This document shows, piece by piece, positions 1-8,558 of a DNA stretch of 64,000 nt; the first letter of the stretch is position 1, and each line of letters opens with the position of its first letter. The translations under genes and the position numbers were made by a program. The notes below the pieces were generated by a model that ran no database searches, was not told where the DNA came from, and saw only the letters and a list, made by a program, of their open reading frames with translations. Source of the stretch: an uncultured Prevotella sp. (GTDB taxonomy: Bacteria > Bacteroidota > Bacteroidia > Bacteroidales > Bacteroidaceae); the NCBI GenBank assembly GCA_947170725.1, contig CAMVUM010000004.1, forward strand, positions 1-64,000. The letters run 5' to 3'.

Positions 1-2
1 CA

Positions 3-116
3 ACGGAAGTATTAGCACCTAACTTTATAGAATTTCTTAATCAGATATTGCAAAAACCCAAACCTGTTCTTCAAGAATTAAAAGGCTGGGAGAAAAAAAT
101 GTATAAAATGGAATAA
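3..116 (+). CDS. C-terminal fragment of a SMI1/KNR4 (SUKH)-like immunity protein, truncated by window start
   Basis: Frame 3 from base 3 reads TEVLAPNFIEFLNQILQKPKPVLQELKGWEKKMYKME*; the VLAPNFIEFLNQIL segment resembles SUKH C-termini. Too short for a firm call. Confidence 0.45.
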   Translation, partial: TEVLAPNFIEFLNQILQKPKPVLQELKGWEKKMYKME

Positions 117-120
117 CGCT

Positions 121-171
121 ACTAACAAGAAAAGATAACCCCTGAACGGTGTTCCTTTCCTCACCATTACC
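121..171 (+). repeat. Intergenic spacer hairpin s0 (TAACA - stem - CATTA)
   Basis: TAACA at 123-127 and CATTA at 165-169 flank an imperfect stem (AGAAAAGATAACC / GGTGTTCCTTTCCT); same layout as spacers at 515 and 613. Confidence 0.4.
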
Positions 172-176
172 AATAA

Positions 177-512
177 ATGAATAAAATGACACAAGACATA
201 TACAATAGTATTCGAGAAATATTGCTGTGTGATGAAGATATAGATTTTTGTTGCAAACTTTTATTGAAAATAACATTTAACTGTGATGACTGGAAATGGA
301 TTCAGAACGTTTGCATTGATATAATCAACAGCAATAGAGAAAAGAATATATGTGGATTAGCAGTTACGTGTATCGGACATTTGGCTCGAATACACGGAAA
401 AATAGAAAAAGAGAGAATCTTTGAAGTGTTTAATCAACAAAAAGATAATCCTTTCATCAATGACAGAATCGGAGATGCCATTGATGATATAGATATGTTT
501 GTGCATGAATAA
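177..512 (+). CDS. Small hypothetical protein, candidate immunity protein (111 aa)
   Basis: Complete acidic, helical-looking 111-aa ORF between two related spacer hairpins; HEAT-like appearance by eye only. Confidence 0.55.
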   Translation: MNKMTQDIYNSIREILLCDEDIDFCCKLLLKITFNCDDWKWIQNVCIDIINSNREKNICGLAVTCIGHLARIHGKIEKERIFEVFNQQKDNPFINDRIGDAIDDIDMFVHE

Positions 513-514
513 TT

Positions 515-571
515 GGTAACACACGGATAAATCTCCCCAAAGGTCGATTATCCGCCGAACATTACCAGCTA
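515..571 (+). repeat. Intergenic spacer hairpin s1
   Basis: GGTAACA (515-521), stem GGATAA(A)TC 525-533 / GATTATCC 546-553, CTCCCC in the loop side, CATTA 560-564. Confidence 0.55.
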
Positions 572-612
572 TTAAAATAAAAAGTATGTATCGAACATGG
601 AGAAATAATGCT

Positions 613-669
613 GGTAACAAGTGGCTTAACCTCCCCGAAAAAATAGGTTAGCCACCTGACATTAATCGC
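613..669 (+). repeat. Intergenic spacer hairpin s2
   Basis: GGTAACA (613-619), stem GTGGCT(T)AACC 621-631 / GGTTAGCCAC 646-655, CTCCCC on the loop side, CATTA 660-664. Confidence 0.6.
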
Positions 670-689
670 TTAAAAGAAAAAGAACGAAT

Positions 690-872
690 ATGAAAAAGGA
701 CATTACTTACTTTGGAGAAGTGGAAATCAACTCTCCTCAAGAAACAACAGAATGAAAAGTCACAATCGACAATCTCCAAATAGAATTAGACCTGAATTTC
801 TATAATGGCGTGCCGAAATATGACTGGGTAGCTGAATATGAGAACTATATCAAAGACCTAAAATTCTTTTGA
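690..872 (+). pseudogene. DUF2004-like immunity protein remnant with in-frame stop
   Basis: MKKDITYFGEVEINSPQETTE* then, same frame, KVTIDNLQIELDLNFYNGVPKYDWVAEYENYIKDLKFF*; in-frame TGA at 753-755. Family by eye. Confidence 0.5.
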
Positions 873-1131
873 GGATTTTCTTCGTACCATAATTGCCTGC
901 TATCAAGAGAAAATCTATTCTATTTCTTTATTGATTATTGGAACAGGGATTTTTGTCGTTTATAAAGCAAGAATGTCTGACATACATACATTTATCGGTG
1001 ACTGTGATGGACTTGACGAATATTACCTGGTTACAGAGGATTTTATGGAACTGTATAGTATAACAGACCATGATGATCTGTTTTATATTGACGTGAGAAA
1101 AAATAAAATGAGAGTTGATAACAAAGCGTGA
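873..1131 (+). pseudogene. Frameshifted continuation or separate fragment, immunity-like
   Basis: Frame shifts to EDFLRTIIACYQEKIYSISLLIIGTGIFVVYKARMSDIHTFIGDCDGLDEYYLVTEDFMELYSITDHDDLFYIDVRKNKMRVDNKA*; the ORF track calls 931..1131 from an internal start. Confidence 0.4.
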
Positions 1132-1145
1132 TGACGCTTAATAGC

Positions 1146-1337
1146 GTTCCCGGCTTGGCCATTATCTATGACGAATGCTCAAAAAGAAGGTTGTTCAGTC
1201 ATCTTCACGGTTGACTTCATCAAGAGAAAATCTATTTTTTAGATGATGACGGTTATCTTGATATGGACTTTGATAAGGAACAACTTATCGGTCAAAAGTA
1301 CATAAAAGCCGTATCTTCTACCATGCCGGACCGCTAA
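1146..1337 (+). pseudogene. Gene relic with internal stop, unknown family
   Basis: VPGLAIIYDECSKRRLFSHLHG*LHQEKIYFLDDDGYLDMDFDKEQLIGQKYIKAVSSTMPDR* in one frame; no start codon, one internal stop. Confidence 0.45.
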
Positions 1338-1511
1338 AGACTCTGTTTCTGTTCATGTCCGGACCGTTTGGAACCGCTTTTTATGCTGAAAAAAATTAAT
1401 AACGTCCCTCGTAGCAATATTCAAAGCCCTCCGACCGTTATACAATAAAGCGGCGGGGCACTTGTATCCCTCACGCAACCATTTGTAAAACCGACAAAAG
1501 AACCCGCAATC

Positions 1512-2291
1512 ATGAATATTCCGTCTTTAGCCGAGCTTACCGGCATCGTCAAGGAAGCCTCCGGGCTGATGATGACCGACAGTTTTGATATTTCCCAGAA
1601 AGAAGGCTATTCAAACATAGTCACCTCATCGGACGTTGCCGTGCAGGATTTCCTTTGCGAACGGCTGGTTTCATTGCTCCCTGGCAGCGGCTTCCTCTGC
1701 GAAGAGGAAGATATCCACGACACGTCCCACGCTCTGACATGGATTATCGACCCCATAGACGGAACGGCCAACTACAGCCGCGGCATTGCCCAGTGCGCCA
1801 TCAGTGTGGCGCTGAAATACGACCGTGACATTGTGCTTGGCGTTGTCTATCTGCCGCGCACAGGCGAACTCTTCACCGCAGAACGTGGCTGCGGAGCGTT
1901 TCTCAACGGCCGGCGCATAAGCGTGTCCGCCCGTCCGTTCGCCGACGCTGTGATGTGTACGGCCCTACCGGTATATCATAAGGAACATGCCGGCGTCTGC
2001 TCATCTGTCATCCTCGACACGTTCATGGAGTGTAACGACATACGCCGTTTCGGCGCAGCCGCTCCCGAACTTTGTTATCTGGCCCTTGGACGCTGTGAGC
2101 TTTATTTCGAATACTTGCTCAGTCCGTGGGACTTTGCCGCTGCGTCGCTTATCCTCACCGAGGCTGGCGGGATTCTGACAGACCTTTCCGGCCTGCCGCT
2201 CACGTGCACGAAGCCGTCGGGAGTGATAGCCGGCAACAGCCGTGAAAATCATGGAAAATTGCTGGAGATCGTGAAACGGTATATCGGCTGA
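1512..2291 (+). CDS. Inositol monophosphatase family protein
   Basis: WIIDPIDGTANYSRG and LSPWDFAAASLILTEAGG motifs of the IMPase/CysQ superfamily. Confidence 0.85.
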   Translation: MNIPSLAELTGIVKEASGLMMTDSFDISQKEGYSNIVTSSDVAVQDFLCERLVSLLPGSGFLCEEEDIHDTSHALTWIIDPIDGTANYSRGIAQCAISVALKYDRDIVLGVVYLPRTGELFTAERGCGAFLNGRRISVSARPFADAVMCTALPVYHKEHAGVCSSVILDTFMECNDIRRFGAAAPELCYLALGRCELYFEYLLSPWDFAAASLILTEAGGILTDLSGLPLTCTKPSGVIAGNSRENHGKLLEIVKRYIG

Positions 2292-2421
2292 AGCCGCTTC
2301 ACATATCTATACATCGTCATACGTCACTCTCTAATATCGGTATAAGCTGATAATGATGACTTTCTTATATGGATTTGAAATATCCTCATTTCTTGTTTCT
2401 TCCACCGTATCTCCGTCATAT

Positions 2422-4254
2422 TCAGAACGGGAAGAGGAGCGGCAGCAGGAAAGTCATGACCACGCCCATTATGATTTGGAGCGGCAGACCAACCTTGACA
2501 TAGTCGCTGAACGTGTATTCGCCAGCGTGCATGACGAGCGCGTTGGGCGGTGTGGAGAAGGGGGAGGCGAAGCACATGCTGGCTCCCAGCGTCACGGCAA
2601 ATAGAAGCGGGTAGGGGCTTACACCGATTTCGACGGCCGACGACATAGCTATGGGAGCCATGAGGACGGCTGTGGCGGTGTTGCTGATGAACATCGTGAG
2701 CAGCGAGGTGGTGAAATAGAGCCCGGCCAGGAGTACCGTGGGACCGACGCTGCCAAGCGACGCCACGAGCGAGTGGGAAATCATGGCCGACGTTCCGGTC
2801 TTCTCCAGTGCTACGGACATGGGCATCATGGCTGCAATCAAGACTATGCTCTCCCAGTTGATGGTCTTATAGGCTGCCTCGACATTGCGGAAGCAGCCGC
2901 TCAGAACCATCAGCAGGCCGGCAGCCATTACAGCTGTGACGGGAGCTATGGGTATGAAGTCAAACACCATCATGGCGATCATGGCCAGCATGATGACAGC
3001 GGCCAACGGTGCGCGGTAGTTCAGCGTAACCTGCTGGGCCTGTTGCTCTGGCTGTCCCAGCACAACCCAGTCGCTTTCCTGTTCGTCAAGCCGCGAGATA
3101 TTGGTCCACTTTCCCTGTACGAGCAGGACGTCGCCCGACTGGAGTTTCTCCTCCGGCAGCCCTGTCATGATGTAGTTTCCAGAACGCTTGATGCCGAGAA
3201 CGTTGATGTCATAGCGTTCGCGGAAGCCTGAATTGCGTAGTGTCGTGCCGAGGAGGCGCGATGTTGGTATGAGGACAATCTCGGCAATGCCGATGTCATA
3301 GAAGTCGATGTTGTTGTTGTCGAGCCGCTTCAGGCCGTTGTTCTTGGCGAACTTGTCCATTACGGCGGTGTCGCCGGTGAGATAGACAATGTCTCCGGCC
3401 GAGAGAATACTGTCCGGGCCGGCAAGACTTTGGCGCACATTGCGTATCAGTCCGCTGCGGTCGGTGCTCTCGCTGCGTATCTCTATGATGGAAAGTCCGT
3501 ACTGTCCGCGGAGGTTTAGTTCCGCCACGGTCTTGTTCTTTATGGCCGACTGTTCCTTGATCTGATACCGACGCAGACCATTGACGAGCTGATATTCCTC
3601 CACCAGCTCGTCGAGTGTCTTGCTTCCGCCCGTCCTACCACCGCCGCTTCCTTTCTTTTTGTAGAGGAACATTCGTGTGAGCGGAAGCATGACGACTATT
3701 CCCACGGCTATACATATAAGACCCACAGGCAGGAACGAAAAGAATTTCAGCGGGGCATAGCCGGCCGTTGTCAGAGCGTCCTGTATGACGAGGTTGGGCG
3801 GTGTACCGATAAGCGTCAACATTCCGCCCATGCTGCTGGCAAAGGCCAGAGGCATGAGGAGACGTCCGGGGCGCATGTTGGCCTGCGTTGCCATGCTCAC
3901 AACGATGGGCATCATCAGTGCAACCGTTCCCGTGTTGCTGATGAAGGCTCCTATCACGGCCGTTACGATGATGACGAGCAGGGATATGCGTGTCTCGCTT
4001 CCGGCTGCCAGTTTCATTATCCGTTGGCTGGCCGCCTTGGCCAGTCCGGTCTGTAGTATGGCTCCTCCCACTACGAAGAGGCCCACCATCATAATCACTA
4101 CCGTAGACGAGAAGCCGGAAAGAGCCTCCTCTGGCGTGAGTATGCCGAGCAGGATCATGGCTGTCAGGGCGCAAAGGGCAACGATGTCTGCACGGATGCG
4201 TCCGCTGATGAAAAGTATTACGGTTATGACGAGGATGATGATTGTAGCTGTCAT
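2422..4254 (-). CDS. SLC13-family permease with TrkA-C (RCK_C) domains
   Basis: 610 aa; repeated FISNTGTVALMMPI / FISNTATAVLMAPI and IGTPPNLVI / FSTPPNALVM motifs, central soluble RCK_C-like region. Confidence 0.88.
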   Translation of the reverse strand: MTATIIILVITVILFISGRIRADIVALCALTAMILLGILTPEEALSGFSSTVVIMMVGLFVVGGAILQTGLAKAASQRIMKLAAGSETRISLLVIIVTAVIGAFISNTGTVALMMPIVVSMATQANMRPGRLLMPLAFASSMGGMLTLIGTPPNLVIQDALTTAGYAPLKFFSFLPVGLICIAVGIVVMLPLTRMFLYKKKGSGGGRTGGSKTLDELVEEYQLVNGLRRYQIKEQSAIKNKTVAELNLRGQYGLSIIEIRSESTDRSGLIRNVRQSLAGPDSILSAGDIVYLTGDTAVMDKFAKNNGLKRLDNNNIDFYDIGIAEIVLIPTSRLLGTTLRNSGFRERYDINVLGIKRSGNYIMTGLPEEKLQSGDVLLVQGKWTNISRLDEQESDWVVLGQPEQQAQQVTLNYRAPLAAVIMLAMIAMMVFDFIPIAPVTAVMAAGLLMVLSGCFRNVEAAYKTINWESIVLIAAMMPMSVALEKTGTSAMISHSLVASLGSVGPTVLLAGLYFTTSLLTMFISNTATAVLMAPIAMSSAVEIGVSPYPLLFAVTLGASMCFASPFSTPPNALVMHAGEYTFSDYVKVGLPLQIIMGVVMTFLLPLLFPF

Positions 4255-4288
4255 ATATTAGATGCTTATAGTTTTTCTGTTTGGTAAG

Positions 4289-4423
4289 CGGACACAATCA
4301 ATCTATATAACGTAAACTCAAAGACGCGAAAAAGCGAAGTGTCATTGCAATCGAACAGACATCACAAGCAGCGGTTTGACGCCTTTTTTATTTGCGTTTA
4401 CGTCATACGGATAGATTGTGCCG
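4289..4423. repeat. Dispersed hairpin element, copy A
   Basis: Left arm CGGACACAATCAATCTATATAACGTAAACTCAAAGACGCG matches the reverse complement of the right arm, CGGCACAATCTATCCGTATGACGTAAACGCAAATAAAAAAGGCG. Confidence 0.7.
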
Positions 4424-4459
4424 TTATGATTGATGATATTTACGTTGCTGCGGACACAG

Positions 4460-5257
4460 TCAGCGCTCTATCATGTTGCGTCCTTCCTGTGTCAGGTATG
4501 GCCAGACTTTGTCGTACGGTATGGTGAACGACGGCAGTCCGGCAGCGTACGGCGCAATCTCGTATTGCTGATAGACGAACTTGACACCGTCTTTTGTCAG
4601 ATACGGGTCATACTGCGGCAGCGGCAGGAAGTCTAATCCGCTTTCCGTTATCAGCATTTCCGCCAGTTCGTCGTCGGTCGTTACATCTTCGCCGTTTTCC
4701 TTGAAGTATGTCCGTAGTCTTTCCTTTATCATGTTGCGGAACTCGTCGGTGTTGACGTTGCACATCATTTCGACACAGAAACGCCGTCCGTCCGACTTGC
4801 GGAATGTCGTTCCTATATTTGTTCCCATGCCGTGGGCACCGCCCATATAGCTGTAGCTTGAGGCCGTGAATGTCACAGTGCGGTCTGTTTCATAAATCTT
4901 TCTAATGTCCATGCTGAATGAATACGGAGGTCTGCTATTGTCGCCGACATCGTCATATTCTTCTTTCAGCTTCCCCTCGATGGTGTTTCCATAGTATGCC
5001 AGAAGCGAATCGCTTTTCTGCAGGTCGCCATAATACGTGCCACCGAGGTTTTCGTTCACGTATTCTGCGATAGCGTTGACCATCACCGGATCGCCGGCAG
5101 TGGGGTAGTCGACCACAATTTTGACCTCGCTCTCCTTTGTATTCTGTTCAAATTTGACCGAGTCTGTTTTCAGTCCTTTAGACTCTGTTCCTCCTCCGGA
5201 ACCGCATCCCATCATGGCAATGGCCATGATTGAGGCGAATAGAAATGTCTTTTTCAT
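4460..5257 (-). CDS. DUF3298/RsiV-like domain lipoprotein
   Basis: Internal Met start MKKTFLFASIMAIAMMGCGSGG is a lipoprotein signal; C-terminal YMGGAHGMGTNIGTTFRKSDGRRF is typical of DUF3298. Confidence 0.75.
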   Translation of the reverse strand: MKKTFLFASIMAIAMMGCGSGGGTESKGLKTDSVKFEQNTKESEVKIVVDYPTAGDPVMVNAIAEYVNENLGGTYYGDLQKSDSLLAYYGNTIEGKLKEEYDDVGDNSRPPYSFSMDIRKIYETDRTVTFTASSYSYMGGAHGMGTNIGTTFRKSDGRRFCVEMMCNVNTDEFRNMIKERLRTYFKENGEDVTTDDELAEMLITESGLDFLPLPQYDPYLTKDGVKFVYQQYEIAPYAAGLPSFTIPYDKVWPYLTQEGRNMIER

Positions 5258-5493
5258 AATTCCATTTGTTTTAAATGTGTGTAAATCTGATGTGTCATCG
5301 TGCCTCTTAAGGTTACGTTCCGCCGTCGCCATGAAGTGATGCAGGCTGTCTTTCCAGGCAATATAGGCGATGTTACTTTCCAAATATGACTCATATTACT
5401 TATAAAATGACCCATATTACTTTTCCGGTTCTGCACCATTGAACTCATGCCGTGTCCGGCCGGATTCTGTCAGACCGGCGTTTGGAAAACAAA

Positions 5494-5527
5494 GAGGGCG
5501 GCTCAGTGTTGTCATTGGGCCGCCCTC
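5494..5527 (-). terminator. Intrinsic terminator downstream of pgk
   Basis: GAGGGCGGCTC / GGGCCGCCCTC stem, T-rich on the minus-strand 3' side. Confidence 0.65.
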
Positions 5528-5556
5528 GGATTGTTGTTTGTCAGTAAGTGTATATC

Positions 5557-6807
5557 TTATTCACCCTTGATGGCTGCTACGCCGGGCAGAATCTTACCCT
5601 CGATAGCCTCAAGCAGGGCGCCTCCACCGGTAGAGATGTAGCTCACTTTGTCGGCCATGCCGAATTTGTTGATGCAAGCTACGGAGTCGCCACCGCCTAT
5701 GAGTGAGAAAGCTCCGTTTGCTGTTGCCTTTGCGATGGCTTCGGCAATTACCTTTGAACCACCGGCGAAGTTGTCGAATTCGAATACACCGGCCGGGCCG
5801 TTCCATAGGATTGTCTTTGCGTCCTCGATGGCTGCGGCAAATTTCTGACGTGTTTCGGGACCTGCATCCAGACCTTCCCAGCCTTCAGGAATGTCGTTAA
5901 CCTGACAAACCTTTGTATTGCAGTCGTTCTTGAAGTCGTCACCGGCGATGCAGTCTGTTCCGAGCACAAGATTTACACCGTTTTCCTTAGCCTTCTTGAT
6001 GATATCGAGAGCCAGGTCGAGCTTGTCATTCTCGCAGATTGAGTTGCCGACGTTTCCGCCCAAAGCCTTTGCGAATGTGTATGTCATACCACCGCAGAGG
6101 ATGAGGTTGTCAACCTTTCCAAGCAAATTCTCGATGATACCGATCTTTGTAGACACCTTTGAACCACCCATGATAGCTGTAAACGGACGTTTGATATTGC
6201 TCAATACGTTGTCAACGGCCTGCACTTCTTTCTCCATCAGATAGCCCAGCATCTTGTTGTCTGCATCGAAGTAGTCGGCAATGACAGCAGTAGAGGCGTG
6301 CTTGCGGTGAGCCGTACCGAAGGCGTCCATCACGTAGCAGTCGGCATAGCTTGCCAATTTTTTTGCAAAGTCCTTCTGGCGGCCTTTCATTTCCTTCTTT
6401 GCCTCATCATATTCGGGAGTGCCTTTCTCTACACCGACAGGTTTGCCTTCCTCCTCTGCGTAGTAGCGCAGGTTTTCGAGCAGCAGGGCTTCGCCCGGTT
6501 TCAGAGCAGCGGCGGCCTCGTCGGCATTTGCGCAGTCATCGGCAAATTTCACCTCAACACCAAGAGCTGCTGAAACGTTCTTCACAATCTGAGAAAGTGA
6601 GAGTTCGGGCTTTTTCTTTCCTTTGGGTTTGCCCATGTGGCTCATCATGATGAGAGCACCGCCATCGTTGAGCACTTTCTTGAGTGTAGGGAGAGCGCCG
6701 CGGATACGTGTCTCGTCGGTTACGTTACCATTTTCGTCCAAGGGTACGTTGAAATCCACGCGCACGATTGCCTTCTTACCGGCAAAGTTGAATTGTTCGA
6801 TAGTCAT
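5557..6807 (-). CDS. pgk: Phosphoglycerate kinase
   Basis: [56 protein letters not shown] motifs. Confidence 0.98.
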   Translation of the reverse strand: MTIEQFNFAGKKAIVRVDFNVPLDENGNVTDETRIRGALPTLKKVLNDGGALIMMSHMGKPKGKKKPELSLSQIVKNVSAALGVEVKFADDCANADEAAAALKPGEALLLENLRYYAEEEGKPVGVEKGTPEYDEAKKEMKGRQKDFAKKLASYADCYVMDAFGTAHRKHASTAVIADYFDADNKMLGYLMEKEVQAVDNVLSNIKRPFTAIMGGSKVSTKIGIIENLLGKVDNLILCGGMTYTFAKALGGNVGNSICENDKLDLALDIIKKAKENGVNLVLGTDCIAGDDFKNDCNTKVCQVNDIPEGWEGLDAGPETRQKFAAAIEDAKTILWNGPAGVFEFDNFAGGSKVIAEAIAKATANGAFSLIGGGDSVACINKFGMADKVSYISTGGGALLEAIEGKILPGVAAIKGE

Positions 6808-6865
6808 AATTGCTATATATTTTTAAGTTTATGTGATATCTCGAATATTTTAATATTAGCGAACG

Positions 6866-6873
6866 CAAAGTTA
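6866..6873 (-). promoter_or_regulatory. Bacteroidales -7 box (TAACTTTG) upstream of pgk
   Basis: CAAAGTTA on plus = TAACTTTG on minus; no clear -33 TTTG at consensus spacing. Confidence 0.4.
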
Positions 6874-6986
6874 GCAAATTAAATCAATAAAGACGGTACC
6901 ATGGTGACGTTTTTATATATTTTTTGCGGCATTATTATGGAAATGCAATATAGACTTTGCAATATTCGGAAATTCTGACGCCTTTG

Positions 6987-7018
6987 TTTGGTCTTTACCG
7001 TTAAAATGATTAATTTTG
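6987..7018 (+). promoter_or_regulatory. Bacteroidales-type promoter of queC
   Basis: TTTG (6987-6990), 20-nt spacer, TAATTTTG (7011-7018); start codon at 7048. Confidence 0.7.
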
Positions 7019-7047
7019 CGTGAACTAAAACATACATATATTTTAGA

Positions 7048-7701
7048 ATGAAAGATTCTGTAATAATAGTCAGTGGAGGTATGGACAGTACAACCATGCT
7101 GTATGAGTATCGTGACCGCATAGCAATAGCTCTGTCGTTTGACTACGGCAGCAACCACAATGCCCGGGAGATTCCTTTTGCCCGTCTTCACAGCGAGCGG
7201 CTCGGCATACGCCACATTGTCATTAATCTCGACTTCATGCACCAATACTTCAAGAGTTCGTTGCTTTCCGGTGCCGATGCCATCCCCGAGGGCCATTACG
7301 CCGACGAGAACATGAAGTCTACTGTTGTTCCGTTCCGCAATGGCATCATGCTTTCCATTGCTACAGGCATAGCCGAAAGTAATGGTCTTAAGTATGTCAT
7401 GATGGCTAATCATGGTGGCGACCATACCATCTATCCTGATTGTCGTCCTGAGTTTGTATCGGCGTTCAGTGCGGCAACGGCCGCCGGAACTTACGATGGC
7501 GTGACGGTAGAGGCTCCTTATACCGGTATAACCAAAACCGACATAGCCCGTCGCGGCCATGCTTTGGGCATAGACTACAGCGAAACTTGGTCGTGCTATA
7601 AGGGCGATGAGCATCATTGCGGCCGTTGCGGCACTTGTGTCGAGCGACGTGAGGCGCTTGCCGATGCTGGGATAAACGACACAACGGTCTACAATCTTTA
7701 G
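7048..7701 (+). CDS. queC: 7-cyano-7-deazaguanine synthase QueC
   Basis: SGGMDSTTML PP-loop, SFDYGSNH, SCYKGDEHHCGRCGTCVERREA zinc site. Confidence 0.93.
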   Translation: MKDSVIIVSGGMDSTTMLYEYRDRIAIALSFDYGSNHNAREIPFARLHSERLGIRHIVINLDFMHQYFKSSLLSGADAIPEGHYADENMKSTVVPFRNGIMLSIATGIAESNGLKYVMMANHGGDHTIYPDCRPEFVSAFSAATAAGTYDGVTVEAPYTGITKTDIARRGHALGIDYSETWSCYKGDEHHCGRCGTCVERREALADAGINDTTVYNL

Positions 7702-7876
7702 AAACAAACAACCTGTGAGCAGTCCGGCCGTTATGCCATCCTGCCCACAGGCGTCCAAATGGACTCGACGTGGAATGTCGGGCGGTGTGAAAGTGCATAT
7801 TGTGTCATCGTATAGAGCCGGTATTTCTTGCTCTACGCCGCCCTTCATTCTTTAGTCTTTACGTGTCGGTCATGTG

Positions 7877-8257
7877 TCAGCAAACGTCACCCTCCATAGG
7901 GTCTCCGGTCGGACGACTCTTTGTGTGGCATTTCTTCTCGTCCTGACACTTCTTGTCATCCTTGCATTGCTTCTCGTCCTGACACTTCTTGTCATCCTTG
8001 CATTGCTTTTCATCCTGACACTTCTTGTCATCCTTGCATTGCTTCTCGTCCTGACACTTCTTGTCGTCCTTGCATTGCTTCTCGTCCTGACACTTCTTGT
8101 CGTCCTTGCATTGCTTTTCGTCCTGACACTTCTTGTCATCCTTGCATTGCTTTTCGTCCTGACACTTCTTGTCGTCCTTACACATTGTTTCTGTTTTCTT
8201 CTCGTTGCATTCTCCCTTTGAGGCCGTTTTTGTGCAACACTTCTCTTTCTTTTCCAT
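7877..8257 (-). CDS. Cys-rich tandem-repeat protein (126 aa, 19 Cys)
   Basis: MEKKEKCCTKTASKGEC... followed by seven CKDDKKCQDEK(Q/K) repeats; this frame has the ATG and continuous Cys periodicity. Confidence 0.6.
   Translation of the reverse strand: MEKKEKCCTKTASKGECNEKKTETMCKDDKKCQDEKQCKDDKKCQDEKQCKDDKKCQDEKQCKDDKKCQDEKQCKDDKKCQDEKQCKDDKKCQDEKQCKDDKKCQDEKKCHTKSRPTGDPMEGDVC
7934..8185. repeat. 36-bp tandem repeat, about 7 copies
   Basis: Unit TTCTCGTCCTGACACTTCTTGTCATCCTTGCATTGC with a few C/T and A/G variants. Confidence 0.95.
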
Positions 8258-8558
8258 AGTAGTACTTTATTTGAATGGTTAAACATATCGGTCTCCATGT
8301 TATCCCTTTATAGATATTGTGCGGGAGACCTTTCGCACCCTATCCAGAGTTGTCTTTCTAATTTCGCTTGTCTGCGATTGTGATGCAAATGTAGTGAGAA
8401 AGAATTTCAGTTCCAAATAAAATACGGTTTGTTCAGTTCTATTAAGTCCTGTTATGCAAACTAATCTTTATATTCCGCAGATTCTCATAATATTCTTTTA
8501 AAATCAGGTCGTATATCCCTTATTCATTACTGTTGACGGTAAGAAGCACCTTTCATCC

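Noticed and set aside
121-669. Spacer hairpins considered as integron attC sites
   Set aside because: GCTTAAC resembles an attC core end, but the mate GTTAGCC does not fit GTTRRRY well, the elements are shorter than typical attC, and no integrase is visible.
7934-8185. 36-bp array considered as CRISPR
   Set aside because: Units are contiguous with no unique spacers; it is an in-frame coding tandem repeat.
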